64,000 bases of DNA from Bacteroidales bacterium. Lineage in GTDB: Bacteria > Bacteroidota > Bacteroidia > Bacteroidales > Muribaculaceae. The notes under the pieces were generated by a model. That model made no database searches. It saw nothing but the letters and a program-made list of their open reading frames with translations, and was not told where the DNA came from. Below, piece after piece: positions 34,954 through 43,769 of the stretch. The position numbers and the translations under genes are program-made. Positions within the stretch are counted from its first letter, which is position 1, and every line of letters begins with the position of its first letter. Location: assembly GCA_015061085.1 (NCBI GenBank), contig SUXG01000009.1, positions 1-64,000 of the forward strand. The letters run 5' to 3'.

Positions 34954-34984
34954 TTGCAAATTTTTAAAAAATAGATTAACTTTG
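34954..34984 (+). promoter_or_regulatory. Bacteroides-type promoter of dnaN
   Basis: TTG at 34954-34956, a 20-bp spacer and TAACTTTG at 34977-34984. Predicted start near 34991; dnaN ATG at 35035. Confidence 0.8.
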
Positions 34985-35034
34985 CTGAATTAATAAGCAA
35001 TATTTCTTTTAGACTAAAATTAAAATATTATAAT

Positions 35035-36156
35035 ATGAAGTTTAACGTATCAAGTAAAGAACTGCAACAGCAATTGTCGGCTGTCAGTAAGGTGATTAAC
35101 ACCAAGAATGCGTTGTCAATATTGGATAACTTTCTGTTGAAAGTAGAAGGTAATGTATTGTCAATTACAGGTAGCGATCAAGAGAATACGATGACTGCTA
35201 CTGTTGAGATAATGGATGTCGAAGGATCTGGTTCAATTGCTGTGCCATATAAGAGATTATTAGATATGCTAAAGGAGATCTCTGGACAGGGCTTGACATT
35301 TTATATCAATGATACAACTAAGGAGATTGATATTCGTTTCCTTAATGGTCATTTCAATTTTATGGGTTTAAGTGGGGATGAATACCCACAGCGTGCAACA
35401 TTCGAAGGAGACACTCATTCGTTTACTGTGCCTGCGAAAATGATTCAAAAAGGGTTGGATAATACTATTTTTGCTGTCAGCTCAGAGACTCTTCGACCAA
35501 TTATGACAGGTATTTTGTGGGATATTACAGAGGATGCAATAACATTTGTATCAAGTGATACGCACAAGTTGGTTAGATACATTAATAATGAAGGCAATCC
35601 GGGCCTTGTTGGATCGTTTATAATGCCTTCAAAACCTGCTAATATTTTACGCTCAATCATAGGAAAAGATGTGGAAAATATAGAAGTAACAATGGATAGC
35701 AAGAGTGCAACATTTAAGTTTGCAAACTATTCATTGTCATGCAGATTTATAAATGGTAATTATCCAAACTATAATCGTGTTATTCCTCAGGATAATCCAT
35801 TTGAATTGACAATTGATAGAGTATCTTTTTTGAATGCAATGCGTCGTGTAGCATTATTCGCAAGCATGGCATCGAATCTTGTTAAACTAAATATTCAGAG
35901 CAACGAAATTTTATTATCATCGCAAGATTTTGACTATTCAACATCTGCTGAAGAACGTATTGATTGCGAATATCAAGGCAATTCAATGTCAATTGGCTTT
36001 AATGCGACATATATGATTGAGGTACTCAACAACCTTAAGGGAGATACAATTATCATAAATTTGTCTGATCCTGCAAGGGCAGGTATATTACATCCGCTTA
36101 AGCAAGAGCCGGGCGAAGATGTACTCATGTTGTTGATGCCAATGCAATTACCATAA
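35035..36156 (+). CDS. dnaN: DNA polymerase III sliding clamp, beta subunit
   Basis: The ring-shaped processivity clamp of replication. Its 373 residues form three clamp domains (about 1-120, 130-245 and 250-373). Recognisable stretches are LKVEGNVLSITGSDQENTM, the linker-region RPIMTGILWD, and the C-terminal peptide-binding end LMLLMPMQL. It opens a tight run of co-directed genes through rlmB at 41510; dnaN is not next to dnaA here, as is usual in Bacteroidales. Confidence 0.97.
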   Translation: MKFNVSSKELQQQLSAVSKVINTKNALSILDNFLLKVEGNVLSITGSDQENTMTATVEIMDVEGSGSIAVPYKRLLDMLKEISGQGLTFYINDTTKEIDIRFLNGHFNFMGLSGDEYPQRATFEGDTHSFTVPAKMIQKGLDNTIFAVSSETLRPIMTGILWDITEDAITFVSSDTHKLVRYINNEGNPGLVGSFIMPSKPANILRSIIGKDVENIEVTMDSKSATFKFANYSLSCRFINGNYPNYNRVIPQDNPFELTIDRVSFLNAMRRVALFASMASNLVKLNIQSNEILLSSQDFDYSTSAEERIDCEYQGNSMSIGFNATYMIEVLNNLKGDTIIINLSDPARAGILHPLKQEPGEDVLMLLMPMQLP

Positions 36157-36169
36157 AATATTAGTTGAT

Positions 36170-36946
36170 ATGAAGTTGAATCTTAGAAAACCAATCATAT
36201 TTTTTGATCTGGAGACTACAGGTACAAATATAATGCATGATCGCATTGTGGAATTGTCATACGTAAAAATATATCCTAATGGAGAAGAAGAAGAAAAGAC
36301 TCGTCGCCTAAATCCAGAAATGCCGATTCCACCACAATCGACTGCAATTCATCATATTACAGATGAAGATGTAAAAAATGAACCTACATTTAAGCAAATT
36401 GCAAAGGATCTTTTGCGTATATTTGAGGGTTGCGATATTGCAGGCTTTAATAGTAATAAATTTGATGTACCATTGTTAATGGAGGAGTTTCTAAGAGCAG
36501 GCTTGAATTTTGATATATCGAGAAGACGTTTTATTGATGTCCAAACGATATTTCATAAAATGGAACAAAGAACACTCGTAGCGGCTTATAAGTTCTATTG
36601 TGGTAAAGACCTTGATAATGCGCATTCAGCTTTGGCTGACACTCGTGCAACGTATGAAGTCCTGAAAGCCCAATTGGATCGTTATCCGGAAACGGCAGAA
36701 TTTGGTAATGATGTTGAGAAACTTGCTAGTTTTTCTTCGCAAAATCGTAATATAGATCTTGCCGGAAGAATTATTAAAGATGAGAATGGTATTCCTGTCT
36801 TTAATTTTGGTAAATATAAAGGACATAAAGTGGAAGAAGTCCTCAACAGTGATGCAGGCTATTATGGTTGGATGCTTCAAGGTGATTTTACACAAAACAC
36901 AAAGGATGTTTTAACAAAGTTAAAGATAGAATTTAGCAAAAAATAA
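36170..36946 (+). CDS. DnaQ-like 3'-5' exonuclease
   Basis: A DEDD-family exonuclease of 258 residues. ExoI motif FDLETTG at 12-18, ExoII around GFNSNKFDVPLL and ExoIII HSALADTRATY give a DEDDh site. The C-terminal 50 residues carry a small DUF3820-like module (FGKYKGHKVEEVL). It could serve as the proofreading epsilon subunit or a repair exonuclease. Its place 13 bp after dnaN suggests work with the replicase, but a clamp-binding motif is not evident. Confidence 0.9.
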   Translation: MKLNLRKPIIFFDLETTGTNIMHDRIVELSYVKIYPNGEEEEKTRRLNPEMPIPPQSTAIHHITDEDVKNEPTFKQIAKDLLRIFEGCDIAGFNSNKFDVPLLMEEFLRAGLNFDISRRRFIDVQTIFHKMEQRTLVAAYKFYCGKDLDNAHSALADTRATYEVLKAQLDRYPETAEFGNDVEKLASFSSQNRNIDLAGRIIKDENGIPVFNFGKYKGHKVEEVLNSDAGYYGWMLQGDFTQNTKDVLTKLKIEFSKK

Positions 36947-36954
36947 GTTACCCA

Positions 36955-38151
36955 ATGCTTAAAGGCAAACATATTATACTTGGTATATCGGGCGGAATTG
37001 CTGCATATAAGTCTGTTTATTTATTGCGATTGTTGATAAAAGCAGGAGCAGAAGTGCAAGTAATAATTACACCTAATGGGAAGGAATTTATTACTCCGGT
37101 CACACTTTCTTCTTTGAGTGGAAAACCTGTTATCAGTGAATTCTTTACCGCAAATACAGGTGAGTGGCATAGCCATGTAGATTTAGGTCTGTGGGCAGAT
37201 GCTATGATAATAGCTCCTGCAACTGCATCTACATTAGCAAAGATGGCAAATGGAGTTGCTGATAATATGCTTATAACCACTTATTTAAGCTCTAAGTCTA
37301 AAGTGTTTGTTGCACCTGCAATGGACTTGGATATGTGGAAACACCCATCAACTCAGCGAAATATAGATACGCTCAAATCTGATGGTGTTTCGATAATTGA
37401 GCCGGGAGCAGGGGAGTTGGCAAGTCATTTGGTGGGTAAAGGCCGTATGGAAGAGCCTGAAAATATTCTAAAATCAATTGAGCAATACTTTGCATGTCAA
37501 CAGGATTTGATAGATAAAAAAGTGTTAATAACAGCAGGTCCGACATACGAAAATATTGATCCGGTACGTTTTATCGGTAACTATTCAAGTGGAAAGATGG
37601 GCTTTGCCTTAGCTGAGGAATGTGCTAAGCGTGGAGCGACTGTTACATTAGTTGCCGGTCCTGTCGGTTTGAAAATATCAAACGATAAGGTAAATAGGAT
37701 AGATGTTGTCAGTGCAAAAGAGATGTGCGAACAATGCAAAGAACATTTTGATGAATGTGATATTGCTATTCTATGTGCAGCTGTAGCAGATTATGCTCCG
37801 AAAGACTATTATGATAGTAAGATTAAGAGAGAAAAAACAGATACAATCACAATCGAATTGGTTAAAAATCCTGACATAGCGGCTACACTTGGAAAATTAA
37901 AAACACAAAATCAGCTTTTAGTGGGTTTTGCACTTGAAACAGATAACGAAAGAGAAAATGCAATCAGAAAAATTAAGAATAAAAATCTTGATTGGATTGT
38001 TCTTAATTCGTTGAAGGACCTTGAAGCAGGGTTTCAAAAAGACACAAATAAAGTTACACTTTTAAGTGTAAAGGGTCAAGAAATTCCATTTGAGGCAAAG
38101 CTTAAACAAGAAGTTGCAAAGGATATTATCGATACAATATTAAAGAATTGA
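36955..38151 (+). CDS. coaBC: Phosphopantothenoylcysteine decarboxylase / phosphopantothenate-cysteine ligase
   Basis: Bifunctional flavoprotein of coenzyme A synthesis, 398 residues. The N-terminal half is CoaC (GISGGIAAYKS flavin site, HVDLGLWAD, APAMDLDMW). The C-terminal half is CoaB, the ligase (TAGPTYENIDPVRFIGN, SSGKMG, CAAVADYAPK, LVGFALET). Both domains look complete. It is 8 bp from the exonuclease gene before it and the DUF4835 gene after it, inside the conserved dnaN-rlmB cluster. Confidence 0.96.
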   Translation: MLKGKHIILGISGGIAAYKSVYLLRLLIKAGAEVQVIITPNGKEFITPVTLSSLSGKPVISEFFTANTGEWHSHVDLGLWADAMIIAPATASTLAKMANGVADNMLITTYLSSKSKVFVAPAMDLDMWKHPSTQRNIDTLKSDGVSIIEPGAGELASHLVGKGRMEEPENILKSIEQYFACQQDLIDKKVLITAGPTYENIDPVRFIGNYSSGKMGFALAEECAKRGATVTLVAGPVGLKISNDKVNRIDVVSAKEMCEQCKEHFDECDIAILCAAVADYAPKDYYDSKIKREKTDTITIELVKNPDIAATLGKLKTQNQLLVGFALETDNERENAIRKIKNKNLDWIVLNSLKDLEAGFQKDTNKVTLLSVKGQEIPFEAKLKQEVAKDIIDTILKN

Positions 38152-38159
38152 TTTAAGGA

Positions 38160-39083
38160 ATGAATCTTGAGAATTTAAAATATTTTATTGTGTTCATCAT
38201 GCTGACATTCGGCATAAAGGCTTCTAATGCGCAAGAACTAAATTGCCAAGTAGAAGTAAATTCAAGCAAGATTGAAGGCACTGACAAGTCAGTGTTTACA
38301 ACATTGCAAGAAGCAATAACAGAATATTTTAATACTCACAAATGGACGAATGCACAATTTTCAGTTAATGAAAAGATTGATTGCCGATTTTTTCTCACCG
38401 TTAATGAGCGGGATGGAGATAAATTTAAGTGTGATATCCAAGTGCAGTTATCTCGTCCGGTTTATAATAGTTCTTATACTACAACATTGCTGAATTTTAG
38501 AGACACTAAAGTTGAATTTGATTATCAAGAGAATGAACCACTGATTTTTAGTGAAAATTCAATGGAGAGTAATCTTACAGCAATACTAAATTTCTATGCC
38601 TATCTATTTCTAGCCTTAGATTTTGATAGTTTCTCATTAAATGGAGGACAAGCCTATTACGATAAGGCTGCATCAATAGTCCAAATGGCACAATCCAGTG
38701 GAGAAGTAGGTTGGAAAGCATTTGAAGATAGCAAAAATAGGAGTGCGGTGCTAAGTGCATATACAGATGGAAACACTAAAGGTATTAGGACTCTAATCTA
38801 CAATTATCATCGCAAGGGTCTTGATGAAATGGCAACAAGTCCGGATAAAGGCAGGGCTATGATTACAGAATCGTTGGAAGAAATAAAAAAAATATATGAT
38901 GTTGCGCCAATGTCTGTAGCATTGTCTATATTTAAAGATGCAAAATTAGATGAATTGGTAAACATCTATTCTATGGCCGGAAGTTCTGAAAAAGATCAAG
39001 TATATGAAATACTTAAGCCTGTCTATCCGACAGAAAACGATAGATTAGACAAAATAAAGGATCCTGAAACTGCTAATAAATGA
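38160..39083 (+). CDS. DUF4835-family secreted protein
   Basis: A 307-residue protein with a signal peptide (about 1-24, ending SNAQ). The first mature motif ELNCQVEVNSSKIEGTDKSVFTTLQEAITEYFN is typical of the DUF4835 family, which in Bacteroidetes almost always lies between coaBC and recN, as here. It is probably periplasmic or outer-membrane associated. The biochemical role is unknown to me; an envelope role is plausible because the family tracks with Bacteroidetes rather than with DNA repair. Confidence 0.88.
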   Translation: MNLENLKYFIVFIMLTFGIKASNAQELNCQVEVNSSKIEGTDKSVFTTLQEAITEYFNTHKWTNAQFSVNEKIDCRFFLTVNERDGDKFKCDIQVQLSRPVYNSSYTTTLLNFRDTKVEFDYQENEPLIFSENSMESNLTAILNFYAYLFLALDFDSFSLNGGQAYYDKAASIVQMAQSSGEVGWKAFEDSKNRSAVLSAYTDGNTKGIRTLIYNYHRKGLDEMATSPDKGRAMITESLEEIKKIYDVAPMSVALSIFKDAKLDELVNIYSMAGSSEKDQVYEILKPVYPTENDRLDKIKDPETANK

Positions 39084-39089
39084 TGGTTT

Positions 39090-40751
39090 ATGTTAAGTAA
39101 ATTATCCATTAATAATTATGCATTGATAAATCATATTGAAATTGAATTTCATCATGGTCTGTCGATAATAACAGGAGAAACCGGAGCCGGTAAATCTATC
39201 ATTTTAGGAGCTTTATCTATGATTCTCGGCGAGAGAGCAGATACAAGTTCTATTGGTAATTTGGGAAAGAAATCAATTATAGAAGCAATTTTTGATGTAT
39301 CGAAAATAGAAGGTGTAAAACAATTTTGTTTTACTCATGATTTAGATTTTGATGATTCTCAAATAATACTCAGAAGAGAATTATCTACAATAGGAAGATC
39401 AAGAGCTTTTATAAACGATACCCCTGTTAGCTTACAAATCCTAAAGGAGCTTGCAATAAAGCTTGTCGATATACATTCTCAATATCAAAATCAGCTAATA
39501 TCAGATTCTAAGTATCAATTAAAAATAATAGACTCTATAGCTGAAAATCATAATGAACTTGTTATGTATAAAACACAGTTCAAAAAGTATGTTGAGCTTA
39601 GAAACAAGATTTTAAAAATTAAGTCTCAAATATCTTCAAGTCGTGAAAATGAAGAGTTCCTAAAGTTTCAATTCGATCAGTTAAATCGATTAAATCCTAA
39701 AATGGGTGAGCAGAGAGACTTGGAAAGCAAATTAGAAATTCTCAGTAATGCTGAATCCATAAAAGATGAGTTAGGATTTATAACATCGACACTTAAGGAT
39801 AATGATAATTCTATTATATCGCAATTGAACGCTGTAAAGACATCGGTCAATAAGCTTAATCCCGAAATTGTCAGTGCAGATAGTGATATAAAACATAGAA
39901 TAGAAAGTGTGCTGTTTGAGTTAAAGGATATATCAGAAACATTTTCGGATTGCCTATCCGGAATAAATTTTGATCCTACATTGATTGCTAAAATTGACTC
40001 AAGACTAAATAATATCTATGAGATTAATCGTCGCTTTAAAGTAGAGGATTCTGATGAATTGCTGGTCATTAAAGAGGAAATCGAACGTCAACTTTCTGAA
40101 ATTAATACTTCTGATGAAGATTTGATAGAGTTGGAAAAAGAACTTAAGAACGAAGGAGTCAAATTAAAGGAGTTGGCTAATATTTTAACAGAAACAAGAA
40201 AAATAGCGGCAAGTAGATTTTCTGAGGAATTAATGTCAGAAGCAAAGCATTTGGGTATGCAGAATATTAAATTCTCTGTTGTGATGTCTCAAGGTAAAAT
40301 GGGCTTTGACGGGCAAGATAATGTGGAATTTATATCGACATTTAATAAAAATCAGGAAATGCAACCAATTTCAAAGGTTGCGTCAGGAGGTGAGATGTCG
40401 CGAATAATGTTATGTGTAAAAAGTATTGTAGGAAGTAAAATGCAAATGCCTACAATAATTTTTGATGAAATAGATACAGGTGTTTCCGGCGATATTGCTG
40501 ATAGAATGGGAGAGATGATGAGACGAATTTCATCTAATATTCAAGTAATAACAATTACTCATTTACCCCAAGTTGCATCAAAAGGATTGTACCACTATAA
40601 GGTGTATAAATCTGATGACGAAAATACGACAACAACAAATATAATACAATTAACAGAGAATAAAAGAGTTATGGAGTTGGCTGTAATGCTTAGTGGCTCA
40701 CAAATAGATGAAGCAGCAATTCTGAATGCTCAATCACTTTTAAAGCAATAG
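39090..40751 (+). CDS. recN: DNA repair protein RecN
   Basis: SMC-like ATPase of double-strand-break repair, 553 residues. Walker A is GETGAGKS near residue 30; long coiled coils occupy about 155-365; the ABC signature is VASGGEMSR, and Walker B is TIIFDEIDTG, with the H-loop ITHLPQVA. Domain order and length fit RecN. It starts 6 bp after the DUF4835 gene and ends 3 bp before rlmB, so the three are surely one transcript. Confidence 0.97.
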   Translation: MLSKLSINNYALINHIEIEFHHGLSIITGETGAGKSIILGALSMILGERADTSSIGNLGKKSIIEAIFDVSKIEGVKQFCFTHDLDFDDSQIILRRELSTIGRSRAFINDTPVSLQILKELAIKLVDIHSQYQNQLISDSKYQLKIIDSIAENHNELVMYKTQFKKYVELRNKILKIKSQISSSRENEEFLKFQFDQLNRLNPKMGEQRDLESKLEILSNAESIKDELGFITSTLKDNDNSIISQLNAVKTSVNKLNPEIVSADSDIKHRIESVLFELKDISETFSDCLSGINFDPTLIAKIDSRLNNIYEINRRFKVEDSDELLVIKEEIERQLSEINTSDEDLIELEKELKNEGVKLKELANILTETRKIAASRFSEELMSEAKHLGMQNIKFSVVMSQGKMGFDGQDNVEFISTFNKNQEMQPISKVASGGEMSRIMLCVKSIVGSKMQMPTIIFDEIDTGVSGDIADRMGEMMRRISSNIQVITITHLPQVASKGLYHYKVYKSDDENTTTTNIIQLTENKRVMELAVMLSGSQIDEAAILNAQSLLKQ

Positions 40752-40754
40752 ATT

Positions 40755-41510
40755 ATGAATAAAAATGATTTTATATTTGGCATAAGAGCTGTAATTGAAG
40801 CAATAGAATCTGGCAAGACGATAGATAAAATCTTGATTAAAAAGGATTTAAATGGTGAATTGGCAAGAGAATTATTTGCCAAGATTAAGGAATATGGCAT
40901 TTTGACTCAAAGAGTCCCAATGGAGAAATTGAATCGCATCACCATGAAAAATCATCAAGGTGTCGTCGCTTTATTATCTCCGGTTACATATTTTAAACTT
41001 GAACAAATTGTGCCTACATTATATGAAGATGGCATAGTTCCGTTAGTAGTTTTACTTGATGGCATTACAGATACACGCAATTTTGGTGCCATTGCTCGTA
41101 CAGCAGAGTGTGCAGGAGTCAATACAATTGTTATACCGGAACGAAATAGTGTTTCAGTAAATGCTGATGCTGTAAAAACATCTGCCGGAGCTTTATTACA
41201 TATTCCAATATGTAGGGAGATAAAAATAATAGATGCAGTAAGATATTTAAAAGAATGTGGCTTTAATATTGTAGGAGCTACCGAAAAAGGAAATGAAATA
41301 TATACTGATGCAGATTTTACTATTCCTACAGCAATTGTTATGGGTGCTGAGGACAAAGGAATTTCTGATGAGGTTTTGAGATTGTGTGATAATTTAACAG
41401 CAATTCCTTTAATTGGAAGTATTGGCTCATTAAATGTATCAGTCGCAGCCGGTATTATGATGTATGAAGCTGTAAGACAGCGTTTAAATTATAATATGAT
41501 TGCTGAATAA
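40755..41510 (+). CDS. rlmB: 23S rRNA (guanosine-2'-O)-methyltransferase RlmB-like (SpoU family)
   Basis: TrmH/SpoU methyltransferase of 251 residues. A substrate-binding N-terminal domain (FIFGIRAVIEAI) is followed by the trefoil-knot SPOUT domain with the three motifs around LLDGITDTRNFGAIARTAE, VMGAEDKGI and IGSIGSLNVSVAAGI. RlmB methylates G2251 of 23S rRNA; a tRNA target cannot be excluded for this family. Last gene of the dnaN cluster. Confidence 0.93.
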   Translation: MNKNDFIFGIRAVIEAIESGKTIDKILIKKDLNGELARELFAKIKEYGILTQRVPMEKLNRITMKNHQGVVALLSPVTYFKLEQIVPTLYEDGIVPLVVLLDGITDTRNFGAIARTAECAGVNTIVIPERNSVSVNADAVKTSAGALLHIPICREIKIIDAVRYLKECGFNIVGATEKGNEIYTDADFTIPTAIVMGAEDKGISDEVLRLCDNLTAIPLIGSIGSLNVSVAAGIMMYEAVRQRLNYNMIAE

Positions 41511-41522
41511 ATTAATTAGGAA

Positions 41523-41573
41523 ATATATTATACTTTTGTTATATTATAATGTACTGACTTAAGTATAATATAT
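41523..41573. repeat. 13-bp AT inverted repeat downstream of rlmB
   Basis: ATATATTATACTT at 41523-41535 and its exact complement AAGTATAATATAT at 41561-41573, with a 25-base loop. It may fold in the rlmB transcript ahead of the GC-richer terminator. Confidence 0.6.
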
Positions 41574-41619
41574 ATTATGTTAAATAGTGTATGACTATAT
41601 ATTATAGTTAAAAAGATGA

Positions 41620-41662
41620 AGGCGATTTCTCCTATTTTTCTACTTGGAAAATCGCCTTTATA
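41620..41662 (+). terminator. Terminator of the dnaN-rlmB cluster
   Basis: A 10-bp stem AAGGCGATTT / AAATCGCCTT with a 20-base loop and a T/A-rich tail, between convergent rlmB and the DUF3332 gene. Confidence 0.75.
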
Positions 41663-41741
41663 TATTTATATAGGTATGTCCGATAAAAATAAGTGGATGA
41701 ATAATTTTACCCACTTTATTTGCTTTATCTGAAAGTTCTAT

Positions 41742-42287
41742 TTATCTTCTAGCCATCATAAAGGATGATGCAATTTGGCTATAAGCATATACTCCTTGTT
41801 CACTAAGTTCTACTTGTTGGAAGTCACCGTTTGGAGTAACCATTTTAACGGTATTGTCATCAACAAATGTCATGAATGGATATGATTCTCCGTTAGCGTT
41901 TACAGACCATGTTTGTTCTTCTTCGCTAAAATCAAGTCTAACGACTTCGCCGGTAGTTTCACAAGTAATATTGTAACCATTACCATCACATACTACCAAA
42001 TAACGACCATTTTCTGTATCAATAACTTTTGTAGATGCAGATATTGGATTGTTGCCACTCCAAAATTCGATTGAATTTATTACTAAAAGGTCTGCTAAAT
42101 ATGTAACTTCGTAAACAGGAATAATCCAAAAAGCAAAGAATACCAATTCATTTACAAATTTTGAACCTACTTGATTATTCCAATCAAGAACTTTGTTAGT
42201 CAATGCGAATTGACCAATACATGAGCTAAATAGCATTGATCCACCTAATGCTAATACAACTGCAACGCTGAGATAAGTTTTCTTCAT
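41742..42287 (-). CDS. DUF3332-family lipoprotein
   Basis: A 181-residue protein with a lipoprotein signal (GGSMLFSSC, Cys23). It contains the family-typical stretch FALTNKVLDWNNQVGSKFVNELVFF, a hydrophobic segment (FWIIPVYEVTYLADLLV) and a C-terminal beta-rich part. DUF3332 proteins are small envelope proteins of unknown function, common in Bacteroidetes and some Proteobacteria. It lies 60 bp downstream of the MltF-like gene on the same strand. Confidence 0.82.
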   Translation of the reverse strand: MKKTYLSVAVVLALGGSMLFSSCIGQFALTNKVLDWNNQVGSKFVNELVFFAFWIIPVYEVTYLADLLVINSIEFWSGNNPISASTKVIDTENGRYLVVCDGNGYNITCETTGEVVRLDFSEEEQTWSVNANGESYPFMTFVDDNTVKMVTPNGDFQQVELSEQGVYAYSQIASSFMMARR

Positions 42288-42347
42288 AATTAATTCGTTA
42301 GGTTTTAAATTAATATATAAATATAATTGTATTGATAGTAAAATTGT

Positions 42348-43769
42348 TCACTTCGGAATCTTTTCTTGGTAAATTTTATAGACTCTTAAAACTTTATCGA
42401 CGTATTCAACTGTCTGATTACCACGAAAATATCCGTATTTTACGATAGGGTCGTTATAATATTCTGGACGTGATTTTAGCAGTATAAATTCGCGCACATT
42501 ATCAGTCCAAATATTTGGATTTTTACCATATTTTGCTGCTAATGCGATAGCATCATATACGTGTGCTATACCTGAATTGTATGCAGCAAGAATGAATTTT
42601 ATTCGTTCTGTTGGGTCGCTAATTTTGGCCTTAAGAGAATTATCGATTGATTTAATTGCTTTTACGGCGGCTTTAATGTTTAATTCCGGATTTGATATTT
42701 TATCAATAGAAAGTCCGAATGATGTAGCGGTTCGTGGCATTAATTGCATTAATCCCTTAGCTCCCGCCCATGATACGGCAGTAGTATCAAATCCTGATTC
42801 TGTGTATGCTTGGGCTGCAAGAAGTCTCCAGTCCCATCCTATTTTTTTTGCATATTTTTTAAATAGATTGTCGTAAATAGAAATTTTATTTTTCCCAATC
42901 ATTATTTTATTGGATTCTATGCGCTCATTAATTTTGCTGATTTCAAAATAGCGTTTATGTATATCTTTATAATTGTTGGCTTTTTGAGTGTTTTTAAACC
43001 ATGAATTAATGGAGTCTGCTAACCATTTTTGATTATTTCTAACACCCCATGAGGATCTTTGTTCAAGACTGACTTTAAGTGAGATGTCTATATTCTTAAA
43101 ATAAGTGCGATTAAGTTGTGCTATATCAGAATCTACAATTGTTAGTGGGATCTTATTTAGGGCAACCATTCTAATAAGATCTTCTGTTATTAAAGTGTCT
43201 TTATCTATAGGGTGTATATGAACTCCCCCACCCAATTCTTTATTCAGATTTTCTAATCGATGTTGGTATTTAGTGTTTTTTTCTACATATACTTGCTTAT
43301 CAATCAATTCTGTAACATCTGAAATCAAAGTGGAGTTTTTATTCTTTGATTGAACAAGAACTTGATAATTTATTTTTTCTTCACCACATGGAGTAATTTT
43401 GGATTTATATTCAGCAGTAATAGGAATATCGTATGCTATTAAATCAACATAGTTAGAGTCGAGTAATTCAAAAAGTGAATTAAAGTTTTGAGCAATTATT
43501 AATTTTAATTCAATGCCTTTGTCTTTGGTAAACTGTTTGATAATTTCATATTCATAGCCCATAGGTTCTTCTTTATAAATGAAATAAGAAGTTGGACTAT
43601 ATAATGTCGCAACTTTAAGTGTGTCGGGTAATTTCAGTTGGGACTGTTGTTTAGACGATTGATTTCTATCAACTTTATTACATTGCACAACTAATAATAT
43701 TAGTGCAAGTAATAAAGTTGATATTGTTAAGGATTTTATGAGATTAATATTCGAATTTACCTTTTTCAC
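42348..43769 (-). CDS. MltF-like membrane-bound lytic murein transglycosylase
   Basis: A 473-residue lipoprotein (lipobox VVQC, Cys30). Residues about 48-275 are a type 3 solute-binding-protein domain (the regulatory half of MltF). Residues about 300-470 form a lysozyme-like SLT domain with catalytic Glu324 (AYTESGF), WAGAKGLMQLMP and ILAAYNSG. It cleaves peptidoglycan glycan strands to 1,6-anhydro ends; in MltF the first domain senses muropeptides. The start overlaps the end of purM by 26 bp, so it is translated from the same mRNA as purM. Confidence 0.93.
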   Translation of the reverse strand: MKKVNSNINLIKSLTISTLLLALILLVVQCNKVDRNQSSKQQSQLKLPDTLKVATLYSPTSYFIYKEEPMGYEYEIIKQFTKDKGIELKLIIAQNFNSLFELLDSNYVDLIAYDIPITAEYKSKITPCGEEKINYQVLVQSKNKNSTLISDVTELIDKQVYVEKNTKYQHRLENLNKELGGGVHIHPIDKDTLITEDLIRMVALNKIPLTIVDSDIAQLNRTYFKNIDISLKVSLEQRSSWGVRNNQKWLADSINSWFKNTQKANNYKDIHKRYFEISKINERIESNKIMIGKNKISIYDNLFKKYAKKIGWDWRLLAAQAYTESGFDTTAVSWAGAKGLMQLMPRTATSFGLSIDKISNPELNIKAAVKAIKSIDNSLKAKISDPTERIKFILAAYNSGIAHVYDAIALAAKYGKNPNIWTDNVREFILLKSRPEYYNDPIVKYGYFRGNQTVEYVDKVLRVYKIYQEKIPK

